Shown piece after piece: positions 1 to 38,601 of a stretch of 64,000 nt of DNA (position 1 is its first letter; the number at the start of each line of letters is the position of its first letter). Source of the stretch: Cinclus cinclus (Eukaryota; Chordata; Aves; Passeriformes; Cinclidae); contig NC_085053.1 in NCBI RefSeq assembly GCF_963662255.1, forward strand, positions 4,321,718 through 4,385,717, read 5' to 3'. The notes beneath the pieces were generated by a model. That model worked only from the letters and a program-made list of their open reading frames with translations, was not told where the DNA came from and made no database searches. Both the position numbers and the translations under genes were made by a program.

Positions 1-125
1 GATGAAAGGCCTTGCTCTTGACCTTATTGAAACTCATGAGGTTCCCATGGGCCCACTCCTTGAGCTTGTCCAGCACCCTCTGGAGGAAATCTCTTTGAAC
101 ACTCTCCTATTTGCTCTGTTTCAGG
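1..125 (-). mobile_element. CR1 LINE fragment, antisense, cut by window start
   Basis: The stretch at about 20-95 (ctcatgaggttcccatggg, then a gagcttgtccag motif and a ctctggagg motif) is the reverse complement of the late reverse-transcriptase part of avian CR1 elements as I know them. The + strand ORF across it is a by-product of the antisense orientation. The copy is diverged and 5' truncated, and it continues to the left of the window. The subfamily cannot be told. Confidence 0.65.
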
Positions 126-3100
126 TGTGTGAGGAGCAGTTCAAGCCCACCTCAATTAGTAGGTTGAGTTTGCCTAATCTGACAGGGCTGTTCCACTCCC
201 AGCAGGCACCAAGGGGCATTTGCTCCTCACTTTCTGTAGGAATAGTATGCAGCCAATAATTCCTCAAATTTAAATTGCTCTGCTCTAACACTGCAAGTAT
301 TTTCAGCTGTTTCCACTGCTGCAATTGGTGCCCAAGAGATCTAATTTCTCAGTTCAGCAAGCCCTACTCAAATGGCCACAGCATGTTATTTGTCATTATT
401 TATCTATTGCTTTGATCGGAAGTGAAGGAGGACAGCAAAGGCAGGCAAGAAAGTGTCTTCCAACTGACTCTGGTTAGTTTGGGCTTAGAAATTATGTAAG
501 TCTTGGAAATGCAAAGTACTGAGCCAGAATTCTGGGACACCGGGGACACAGGAGTCAATCCAAAGATGAATTTCGACTTGTTCATGAAAGGATTTCTATC
601 ACTGTCTGTCACAGGACGTAAGAGGTCTCGTTCATCCTGAGTCTTAGATCTCCACAGAGTTCTTCAGCATTAAAACAGCCTTAAAATTGATTTTAAGTGT
701 TTGCTTGTGAACTCTTGTAACCAACACTTACAATACTACCTAGGGAGCTAAAGTGAGCAAAACCAAGCTCTCACTTAAAATACATGGCAAAGCAGTGGGC
801 TGGCTTCCAAGCTCTTACACCTTGCACCAGCTCCATGAAATTATGTTATGCATTTATACCCACTCCTTGATGAGGCACTTGCCTATTAGAGACCAATAAA
901 ACCCTAACCTAACTCCAATCTTTAGCTGGTGCAAGCCCACATTGATTACAGCTATTTTCCTCTCCCAAGGATCTTTTTTATCTCTGCAGTAAAAGTGCTG
1001 AGGCTATTTCCAGCTCTTCCACAGGGATGTAAAATGAAGGAGAGATATGGGTTTTTCCACTTACCTTCATTAATATGGTAGACCAGGTTTTCCACCAAAG
1101 TCCAACAGAAACAAATCTATTTTTAACCAAATCACTCCAGTCAAAGCATTCAAGGCTTGCTATAAAAATTACTAAAGAGTATTTTCTCTGGTGTGCCTTG
1201 ATTAAAGCCACTTTGTATTCTTCTAGTAGCACCAGAGGATCCATGCAGGTGCCCAGCCATCTCCTCAGATCCAGACATGTCCATGGAGGCCATCCCAGCT
1301 GGCAGGAAGACAAAACCTAAGGAAATCTGGGATTTGAACTGCACACCCACAGCATGACTTACTGTATACGAACCCCATCCCAAAAGCCCAGACCAGCTCT
1401 GTCCTACACCTGTGAGCCCCTCTCGCTACCTCAAGCCAGACAGGCTCTTGCAGGTTAGGAAATCCTTGAGTCACCAGAATCTCTGAGGCGCAGAAGGGGT
1501 CACAGTCCTCCTCTATCCGCCCCTATCCCCTCTTGCTGTTCATCAGAAGCCCAAAAACAAGAGAGGCAAGAGGAGATTTCTCCCTTTTTTTTTTTTTTCT
1601 AAAGAGACAGACTTTCAGGCCCCATTTGCCCATCTCCATGTCCTGAGATATCACAAGAGGGAGGACAAGGGCTAGCCCATAGTTTGGATTGTCCCACTGT
1701 GATGGTTTTTATGGCCTAAGGGGAGGAAAGCGGGGCAGGGAAGGTGATGGGAACACCTCACTTCATGTTGTTGTGCCAGCAGCATGGGATCACAAAGGGT
1801 GATCCTTGCTCCAGCGCTCTTCAGGGATAACCAGAAGTGATTTAGCTGGTCACCTCCAAGGCCCCATCTTTCCTGAGGGGACCCAACTGTAAGCGATGTC
1901 ATGCTTTGGAAAGCATGATAGAAGATAAAGAAAAATTATTTCAGTGGTGGGATGAGGGCCTTGGTCCTGGGATGGAGAAGCCATCTCTCAGCACTGGGCT
2001 GGACCAGGGCTGGTGGGAGGTTCAGGGTGCAGCATCCTGGTGTTGGGCAGCTGGGACCCACGTGCAGAGCCAGGGTGATACACCTCCCAGCCATACATCC
2101 ATGGCACACATTAACTTCAGGAGATCTCCCAAATGTGCACCCCCAGCATAATTCTTTCCTTCTGCCATGTCTGGGAATGCCACCTCCTCTCCATACCCAC
2201 ACGTGTGCCTTGCCAGTGGCTGAGAAAAGACCCAGATTAACCTATCTGACAAAACAGAGTCTGTCACACTGCCTGGGAGGGGGAATCTATCAAAACCCAG
2301 CCCAGCTGCCTGGGTGGGAAGAAAGTGGTTATTACTGTAAACTCCATATACATTATTTATCAAACGAAGTCTCTGCAGCAGGACTATGATTCATTTCTCT
2401 GCTCCAGCTTGTTCATGCTCTCTTTGATTGTCTTTTCAATGGGACATGATAGAAAATCTTTGCAGGGTCCTTGTGGTCACTGACCAAAAGCTGTTCCCCT
2501 CCTGAGGAGATCCTGCAGGTCCCCAAAGGGGCCTGGAACAAGCTTTGCCCAAGGAAAACCACCCTCCAGACAGTTCCACCGTGGCAGCTTTGTTCCAGCC
2601 TCAAATCTGTTCCACAAGTATCTGCTGCTGCTCTTTACATTCCAGGGAAATTACAATGGGAAGGTGAGTAGAAAATATCAATTACTGGAAGGTTCAGAAA
2701 GCATGATCCCTGCTGATACCTGCCAGGTTCCATGTGCATGTAATTCAGCAGTAACATGCTATTTAGTTTAAGTAATACATTAAAAAGAAAGGGAAAGTTG
2801 AATTATTTCCAGTATGGGGCTTATAAAGCAGGTGGGGGAAGTCACAGCATACTCAACTGTGATCACATCAGCTCTGCTTCATCTCTGTGGTGTAAAATTA
2901 CATGTGAAGGCAAAATTAATGCAAAAATGCACCAGATGAACATTCCTTCTCCATCCCCCTGACTTTGGGTGAGGGTATAAATGACTTGGCAAACTGAAGA
3001 GCAAGTTAAAAACTGTGCTTATGTGACTTCAGCAGGTAGGTTTGCTTTTACTGAAAGCAAACTGAGTTCCTGTGTGCTTCTGCTCGGAGTTCCCAGGGGA

Positions 3101-3857
3101 ACATGCTGCAATGCACTAATTATGGTTAAAAAAAAACAGGGAGAGAGGAGGGATTTTCCTCTGCTGGTCCACAACACTGTTCTCCATTTAAACGTGGTCA
3201 GGGTGTTTATATGGGGTGACAGAGGTTAAGGTGCATCCAAGTTCTTCAACGTGACTTTGTGCTTCATTGCACATCCCTTTGTTTTCATCAAGGCATATGC
3301 TCAGTCTGTGCTGGGGGTGATGGGTGGCAGCATTTTGGCAAAGGAGCATCCCAAGCTTCAGCTAAGCCCCAAGGAAGTCAGGATTGATTTGCAGACTCTA
3401 ATGCAACATGACAGCCAAGCACCAGCCAGATGAGCACGAGGACTCGCTGCCGGCACCCAACTGGAATGCTGGGAGCAAATGGGGTAAAAAGCCCCGTGTC
3501 CATAGCTGAGAGTGATCCAAATCTTGATAGCTGGTTATGGGATGTGAGTTCACAGCCTAATTGAGGTGGGAAGAATGAACCATGGAGGCTCTCGTGTCTG
3601 GTTTTCTCCATGCAGGGTGATGAGTGGACATTAAGACTGACCAGTCGTGCCTTATCCAGACATCTGCAAGTCTCTGCCTGTGCATCAACATGCAGACAGA
3701 CAGACCGATGGCACTGAGTGGGGAATGGGAAGAGGTGACAAAGTCGTGGCTGTTGGGAAGGAGGAAGAAGGGAGGTTTGTCTGTCGTGGGCAGCAGCACC
3801 TTTGCAGTACTGTGTTAGTGGAGTCCACACCAGACAGGTCCTATGTTACCCTCCAAA

Positions 3858-4022
3858 ATTAATTACCAGCGCCTCTGCTGAAGATAAAACTGAAATAATA
3901 TTTATTTTTGTGCTTACATTCTTGTTGCCATGTAATTAAGTGCTACCATGTAATTAAAGAGGATTTAGAGGGCATTTATGCCCTGTGATGCTCCATAATT
4001 GCAGCTAATTTCTCATTTACAG
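3858..4022. promoter_or_regulatory. candidate conserved noncoding element rich in TAATTA motifs
   Basis: The segment holds several homeodomain-type cores (TAATTA/ATTA). It has an exact 12-bp direct repeat (ccatgtaattaa at 3928-3939 and 3946-3957, period 18) and a 7-bp inverted repeat with a 2-nt centre at 3969-3984 (agggcat/atgccct). It stands out from its flanks by AT-richness and motif density. Regulatory function is inference; no conservation data were available. Confidence 0.25.
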
Positions 4023-5028
4023 CTTCTAAGCATCTCCAGTGGAACTCCAGGAGCTGCTGGGGCAGGCACAATGGTCATCATGGGGCTTGGGAAGACAGTA
4101 CAGAGCTTTAGCGCTGAAGGCAAGCATCTTGAAAGGTCTGTTCCTGTCCCAAAGTCTTTAGAAAGTTAAACTCTCCCCAGGCACCGGGCAGGAGTGGTGA
4201 CCCCAGAAGAACCATTATGGGCAAATGGGGGTGCTGGTGAGAACAGCAGCAGGAGCTATCCCAGCCTCAGTCCCCAGCTCTCCCTAGTAAAACTCCTTTA
4301 ACTTCCAGAGATACCATGTAAGCATGAAATAAATCCTTCTGTAAAATGCAGGCCTGATGAGGGCGGATTTATTTCACAGCTCTGTGTGAATAAATATATG
4401 GTGTGAAGTGCAGGATGTGAGGACAGTGGGAAGTCCCAAAGGACAAGGCTGTCCAGGCAGCAGGGCAGCTGAGGCCATCTCCAACAGGCATCAAATCTTA
4501 GGGCTCAATGGGCTAGGCTACCAAATACCTGTCACAACTCAAAACACATGCCCAGCCTCACAAGTTGTTATGGAAGAGCTCAGTGTTAGCAGATAGCAAC
4601 TCCTATTTTGAGCTGGTATTTCAGGCAGCACTGAACCAGGGTGGTAGACATGGACCCAGAGGGGAATGGGTCACCTTCCTGCAGGACATTGGACACTATG
4701 GGTGTTTATAGGTCTTCATATTTGTGTTGGAAAATAGAGGAAAGCCTTCAACCATGAGCCATCCTGTGCCACACCATGTGTTTGCAGCCTGTGCTGCATC
4801 TCAGCATCACCCATGGAGCACTGGGGCAGATAACAGTGAAGAGGGACAGGCAGTGGCCAGACCAAGCTCACTGCTAACAGCTTTCATTATGAAATTCAGC
4901 ACCCAACTTGGTCTTCAGTAAAAAATCAGGTGCCCACCTTTGCAAGCCAGCCACAGAAGCAAATTTTGTACTGAGCAAGAGTTCTCTTGTGGTGTGTGGT
5001 TAAACTCAGTTGCTTTGAATGGGGATAA

Positions 5029-5078
5029 TAAATATAAATAAATATATATAAATGTAAATATATACATATATAAATTAA
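5029..5078. repeat. AT-rich low-complexity tract
   Basis: Imperfect runs of aaata/tata units with almost no G or C. No gene is associated with it. Confidence 0.7.
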
Positions 5079-6190
5079 GATAGCACCAAAATTTGCTCTT
5101 TAAAATGCTGGGATAGGCTCAGGTTAGAGCTGTCACCCTTGCTAAAATAAGACTTAACCTGGTGATTCCCAGACTTCACAGGGGAGTGGGCAGGAAGCAG
5201 CTGTTAAGGCAATGTAAAGCCAGACTCTTAATGTGAAAATTAAAGGAGATTCCCTGCAAAACCTCTGCACTAAGCTACTGCTTGCTTTCCTTTGGGAGTT
5301 TGTAGAGGCTATTGATATATTCCATGGCAATTCAATAAAAGGATATGTAACGAAAGGAAGCCATAACGTAGGTTGCAATGACAGAGGTGTGCGTGAATTT
5401 TTAAATTGGCAGAATTTGCAGTCAGTTAGGAGAGCTATAAATTTCTTCATCTGCATATAGTTAGGGAAAACTGATAAAAGCATCAAAGTATTTCATCCTT
5501 AAATGTCACTGGTCAGCAAAGTGAAAATCATTCCCTCTCTGAGAGCTGCTTGGTGACAGCCTGGAATGAAAATAGAAACACTCAGCTGAGTTTCTCTGGC
5601 ATGGTGCAGGTTTCCTTGCTGCTCCTCAGCTCTGGGCCCATGAGTCCACAGGATCTGGCCTTCAAGCAGCCACTGTTACAGTGGATGGTTTGCTTCTAAG
5701 CTTTCCACCTCCTTAATTTCCCCAGAATCCTGAGACAGGCTGTGTTTAGAGGAGTGATAAGGACTGAAGTTAAACAGAGAGTGCAGAAGGAGTTGATGGG
5801 GGAGAAGGCTTTATTTACTTTCATGCAGCAAGGACCTTCACTCTCCCCCTGGAATTAATGCAATGAAAGACTTTTTAAACAGCCAAATTACACATCAGTA
5901 GATCAGTAATAACTGGGCACCAGTACTGTTTCCCCTCAGAAAGCTTAAGGAGGGAATTGGTCTGCAGGATATGCTGCATCTCTACATCTGCTCAGGAGGA
6001 CCCTACTGGTGCAGACAAGTCTCATGGCACCAAATTTGCAGCAGTTTCAGTTCCTGAGGAGCTGACCCAATTATTTCCACTATTTCTTCATTAGAAGCTG
6101 CTGCAACACAAGCTCTTTCCAGTGGGACATGAAAATCACAAGAGTTTCTTACTGAATCACAAAGCAAACCAAAAGCAAGGCACACATCAC

Positions 6191-6375
6191 AGGGTCTGAG
6201 AATCTTAGAATTGTTTGGGTTGGAAAAGACTTCTAAGATCAAGGCCCAACCATTAATTTGACACTGCCAAGCTCACCACTAAACTATGTCCCCAGGTGCC
6301 ATACATACAAGATGCATTAAAATCCCTCCAAGGATGGTGATTCACCACTTCCCTGTGTGCCAGTGCTTGACAACG
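6191..6375 (-). mobile_element. CR1 LINE 3'-end fragment, antisense
   Basis: It starts with the typical reversed CR1 3' end (gaatcttagaattgtttggg, then ttggaaaagac). It continues with the usual block of a caccactaaac motif, a tgtccc motif, tccaaggatggtga and caccacttccctg. Similarity fades after about 6375, so the copy is truncated. Identification rests on the known layout of avian CR1 3' ends. Confidence 0.75.
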
Positions 6376-6586
6376 TGTACTGTGCCATGTATACATCCTC
6401 ACCTGTCATGGCTGAAGGACATGGCACCCAGGAAAGATTTCAATGTCAAGGCAATAATGATGCTGGTGGATGGGAATGAGTTGCCTTAAACCAGCGATGA
6501 CTGCAGCTTTGCTTTGGAGATCCCAAAAACCTCCAGAGCTGGGATTCAGAGCTTGCAATACAATTCACATCAGTTTTCCAGCTCTG

Positions 6587-6650
6587 TAATTGCCTTGGAA
6601 TGAAAAGTCTAAGGCTGGGAAGCCAACCAGGGATACCATGGAGCTGAATT
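6587..6650 (+). repeat. 64-bp direct repeat, copy A
   Basis: Matches 7297-7360 at 61 of 64 positions without gaps, offset by exactly 710 bp. It ends just before the proposed LTR start. Similarity stops abruptly on both sides. Confidence 0.9.
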
Positions 6651-6652
6651 GC

Positions 6653-7274
6653 TGTGGAGGTCCATGGGCCTGCCACGGCTCCACTCATAGCCTTGTCTTG
6701 GAGGGATGTTCTTTGAATGGGATGTTTCTTGAGCGGGCTGTGATTAGCTTATTTCAATCTTCTTGGAAGGATTCTTTTTAGGTTGGCACACTTTTTCTCA
6801 TTATGGTGAGCTATTTCTGAACAGCTTTTGTTATCCCACTATGCCCTAATAACTATGTTAATCCTTTGTAACCCATTGGTCTTTCCTCCTTGGTGCTACC
6901 CTTGCTCTTCCCCATAAAAATCCCAGTATTTCCCCTAGTTCAGCAGGGAGTAGTCATTTTTGGCTTTTTTTCATAGAGCTGTTGGACAAAAAAGGAATCT
7001 TTGTGGAATTTGCCATACGACACTTCCCATTTCTTTGTTTCTGAGTTGGCCTGGGATAGCCTCGCAAGCAGAGCTGGAATCGCTGAGATGAAATCACTGA
7101 TCAGAGTTGATCACTTGTGGACATGGCTACCGCTTGCAGAGGCTTATTTGGTGGCTAGGAGACCAGTTAGAAGACCCCTTAGAAGGCAGTTCGTTGTGGG
7201 ACTTTTTTTTGGGAAGGTTGGCAGCTTCCTGGGTCTGGAGCATTGGATTTCCACAGACCTTTTAGCAACCTTCA
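6653..7274 (+). mobile_element. probable endogenous retrovirus LTR (solo or truncated provirus)
   Basis: The 3' limit is supported by a ...CTTCA end followed by two bases and then TGGCGCACCGAAC at 7277-7289, which resembles a tRNA-Lys primer-binding site with one extra base. A TATA-like ataaaaa lies at 6914. The 5' limit (tgtggagg at 6653, directly after repeat copy A) is a guess from the TG...CA rule. No gag, pol or env reading frame follows, so at most an LTR plus a short leader survives. No AATAAA was seen inside. It could instead be an unrelated repeat with a chance PBS match. Confidence 0.4.
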
Positions 7275-7296
7275 ATTGGCGCACCGAACTCCAGTC

Positions 7297-7360
7297 TAAT
7301 TGCCTTGGAATTAAAAGTCTAAGGCTGGGAAGCCAATAAGGGATACCATGGAGCTGAATT
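7297..7360 (+). repeat. 64-bp direct repeat, copy B
   Basis: Second copy of the repeat at 6587-6650, with 3 mismatches. It begins about 20 bp after the primer-binding-site-like motif, which is where a retroviral leader would lie. Confidence 0.9.
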
Positions 7361-10300
7361 TCCTTCCCAATGAACCCAAGAGGAAAGCTGCATGGGTTGC
7401 ATCTTGTTGTAACATAGGAACAGGAACCAACTGTACTAAGCACTTGGTTATCTCCACGGTGGTTTAAGAAGCCTTGAAAACCATCTATCAGCAAGTGCTT
7501 TTGGCTTAAAACCTGCAAGACACTTTTCAACAAGTCCAAATAATACACTCAGAGGCTTCCCATGTAACCATACCCTGGGGCCACTCCCACCATTAACAGC
7601 AGTGGGAGAAAATCCATCACAGAGGTCCAGCTCCTGCTAGTTGTGCTCCAGCAGGGAACACATCACAGCTCTAATCACATGGCTCAGGGGCTGCTGGGTG
7701 TTAGCAAATACCTGTTTGCTTCTGCTATGCCAAGGAAGCAGGCAGCAAACTCTGCTTCTTGATGGTTTGTTGGTCAGCATCAAGGATGAGCATGGGCCTG
7801 AACTCCAAATAGATCTGATTTTCCAGCTGGTCATCTGCACCAAACAGCAGGGCTTAGGGTTTACCTGGTGTTCAGGAAAAGGGAATGCAATACATATACA
7901 TAAATATATACACACACATATCCATCTCTGTATGTTCTGGGTAGATTAAAAGGTTTGTCACTCAAAAAAAACACCGTTCACTTCATTTCCACATCTTTAG
8001 TGACTTTAAAAAACATTTTAATACACAATATATGGCTGAAGAAACAGATATTTTTTCATTCCTCAAGCATCTTCCAGGCAATATTTGATTTTTTAACCAA
8101 AGCAATTCATCAAAACTGCCATGAAAATAGAAATATTGTTGGATCATCCAAATATTAAACTACCCTCACAAAATGCCACAGACAAAAACTTCTGGCATCA
8201 TACTCATTGTGCAGATCTGATGTCTCTGCACCCATCCTGCAAAAGCCCAGTTTGCATTTGCTACATTCACTTTGCTAAGTTATAAAAAAGGGCTGCAGAT
8301 GCTGCTGGGGGACCCGGTGCTGCATTTTGGGAGGATTCTGTTCCCTGCCACCCCCTCAAACTACTGCCACACCATTAATGACTGTGTTGGCAAAGCTGTT
8401 CTGAGCATCCACACACACAGGTTCCCTTTTTCATTCGTTCTCACAAAGCTGCTCACACAGATACAGCCCATCAGCAAAATGTAAAAATAACTGAAAATAC
8501 GTAATTAGGGTGGATGCACTGTAGATTTAATAGGGTTTTTATATTTCTTCCTTTGCTGGCTCATAAGGCACAAATCCTGGATGGAGAGAGGCTGATGGGG
8601 AGGGAAAGAGAGAGCTTTGCTGTGGTATATGTTTGGCAAAACCCTCAAATATTTTTCTCAGTTTTATATTGTCTGTATTTTTTATTGAGCACTACAGAGA
8701 AATTGCAGCAGATTGATTCTTTCACAGCTCCCCAAAGTTGAAATGCTTTGGAGCCAAAAGCTCAATGTCTGCCAAACTTCAGAATTAGCTGTAACAACTC
8801 TTTAATTTGAAACATCCATGTTTCGGGGGATTGTAGGGGAAAAAAAAAAAAAGAAAAAGGCAAAACAAACCAAAGGTAACTAGTTCTGGTAAAATATAGA
8901 AGCAGCCCCAAATTTGTGCTATGCAAGAGGCAACTGGAGATCAGGTGTCCTATCCAGGTCACACAGGGGCTATTCTGGGATGGAGAAGCATTGCCCCAGT
9001 CCAGCAGAACATGAAGGAGAAGGATATTGGCATCAGACACCAGGAAACTGATGGGCTCAAAGCTGCCTTCACTGCTCTGGATGGGAGGTGTTCCAAGGGC
9101 ACCTCTAGGAATGAAGGGATCAAAGGCATCAGGAAGGCCACCAGCTGGGAGTTTTATCTGAACTTGGGGACAAGAAAAGCTAATTAAAAAAAAACAAAAA
9201 ATGAAAACCAAAAAAAAAAAAAGTGACCTAGGTAAATTTACTCTAATGCAACCAATTTTACATGTTAAATGACAAAGAAATTGCCTTATTTTCCTTGTGA
9301 AGGAGGGATAAAAATATATATACAGTCCTGGATCTGTTCCCCCAGTCAATGGTTTTTAATGGTTCTGTCACTGCAGAGTGAGCTGCACTGGAAAGCATCA
9401 GGAGCACAGGAAAATAAGGAAGCCAAAGGAGGAATGTTCATGCAACTTCTCTTCCCAGGTAGACATGACTCAAGTTGCCAGACTCCTCATGCAGCCCCAG
9501 AGCTCTCCCAGCCCGCCCTGGCTGAGTTCACAATGATGGGTCCATTAGGAAAAAGCAAACTGTTGACACGAGGAGCAGGAGACAGAGCAGGACCAGATAG
9601 GGAATGGAGATGACAGAGCTCAGGAATGCATTCACAAATTCGGCAGGGCTTCAGAGCTGTCAGCTCAAGCCTCTGGGAAGAAGTTGAGGATTAATAGGAT
9701 GTCTGGCCTGCTCTGGACTGGGAGACACCAGGAAGTATCCACCTGCCCTATGGATTCAGCCTGGTTTGAGCTGGGGTCAGTCAGATCCATGGTGACTTTT
9801 CACCATTTCACAGCTAAGAGCCCAACCAGTGATATTACAAGAAATCTCCGTAGCATCATGCCCCAGAGATTCCAGTATTCCCACAGCATCATGCCCTACC
9901 TAAGTGACTTGCCAGTGAGAACCAAGAGCTGGGCAGGTGTAATGAATGTACTGATAAAGAGATTCAGATCAATAAGCCTGGAAATTCCTACCAGCAAATG
10001 AATGGCTTTCGGTCTATGGGTTACAGAGTCATTAACGACTCAACCACCCTGCTCACTGTCATTAGCAAGCAATTGCTGTAGGTATCTGCTCACACTCCTT
10101 TATTCACCATCCACCACCCACTCCCTCATCCCTGCATCCCCACTGAACCCTTCTCCCCCATCCACTTGTGCTCACAAACAGGCTCTGATGTCTCTTGAGG
10201 CAGGCTGGATCTGAAGCGGGGGAGAGGAAGGATTTTATTTCCCCGTGTCTAAGCTGCTCCTGTAATCCTGCAAGGAGTCTTCCTTTGAAGCACTGGCCCG

Positions 10301-11211
10301 GCCCAGAGCAGCTGGCTTATGGCCACAATTACTTCCACTCTGAACACACACAAAAAGCTAAGCAAGAGGCCAAGGAGGGGGTGCTGAGATCTGAACACCA
10401 ATGACTCAATCAAAGGCAGCCGGTGTTCATTAGTCCCTGTGCCTTCCCCTGTCACGGCTGCCCCATTACTCAGGGACAAGGAGTCTGTCTGTGGGTCAGC
10501 CAGGGCCACCCAGGAGCCAGCAGAGAGCCCAGAAGGTAGAGGAGGACTTGAGGGGGTCAGGGTCTGAGAATGCAGCCCCAAATTCCCGCTTACAGACCCC
10601 ATCTTCTGCAACCATGGTCAGAACCACCCCATTGCAGAGTTATTTCAGTTATTTCCATTTTTCTTGCTTTTCCTAAAATGGGGGTTTGGGGGGGCGGGGG
10701 GGGGGGGGGTGAAGAGAACCTACCAAAGGAGTTATAGTTGTTGTTGGAGAGAAACTAGCAAACATATAGTTTCATTCAGCAGCAGGGTAATGAGGGAGGC
10801 AGGGATGTTCCCCAGGGAGCAGGAGAGGAGCCCCAGAGCAGGAGGGCCATTAGAAGCAAGAGATAGCAATTGCTCAAGGTTATGGCATTGGCAGAGGGTG
10901 GGAAAGCAAGATGTGGTAAGTGGGTCAGAGATGAGTATTTGGTGCTTTGATAGTACCAGATCAATTGCTTCCTAAATAAAAAACCAGTAGCAACAAGAAT
11001 CTCTCTTTGTCCCTGCTCAAGGGCTGGCTATGACAAGGTCTTGCCACCAGCCATGCATTCCATTCAGGCTCTACCAAAGCCAGCAGGACTGCATGTGGGT
11101 CAAGTCAGCCCCACATGTGTCTAGATAACTGCCAAGAAGGATTTGCCTCTCTATGATGAGCATAGTTTTGAGACTAACACCAACCATGCTCTTTTGCTTC
11201 TCTGTTCTCAG
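7361..11211. other. noncoding DNA up to the first TNR coding exon
   Basis: No exon or RNA gene is recognised. It contains A-runs near 8840 and 9187-9222, a CA-rich stretch near 7900 and the G-run at 10680-10709. It is probably the intron that precedes the first coding exon of TNR, since it ends in a pyrimidine-rich splice acceptor at 11210-11211. Confidence 0.5.
10680..10709 (+). repeat. poly-G tract, G-quadruplex-prone
   Basis: Runs of 5, 7 and 14 G are separated by TTT and a single C. The sequence fits a G-quadruplex pattern on the + strand. Such tracts are also prone to sequencing error. Confidence 0.85.
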
Positions 11212-11271
11212 GTCCTCGCCACTCTTGGCTGACCAAGACTGGCTTGGAAGGCTCTTCCCACTCCCAGGAAA

Positions 11272-38601
<27,330 letters not shown>

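Larger units (their letters stand above)
126..6190. other. noncoding DNA, probable upstream intron of TNR
   Basis: No coding exon is recognisable on either strand. Short ORFs are of chance length and lack conserved motifs. The stretch contains a T-run near 1590, an AT-rich tract near 5030-5078 and the homeobox-motif-rich segment listed separately. In mammals TNR has untranslated exons far upstream of its start codon, so an intron is the simplest reading. An upstream flank cannot be excluded because no 5' UTR exon can be identified from sequence alone. Confidence 0.5.

Noticed and set aside
2..259. 85-codon + strand frame at the window start
   Set aside because: It overlaps an antisense CR1 fragment; the true CR1 coding sense would be the other strand. 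No family resemblance.
8762..9349. 195-codon minus-strand frame with hydrophobic Phe/Leu runs
   Set aside because: The hydrophobic runs come from A-rich tracts read in reverse. No conserved domain, no splice context, inside the presumed TNR intron.
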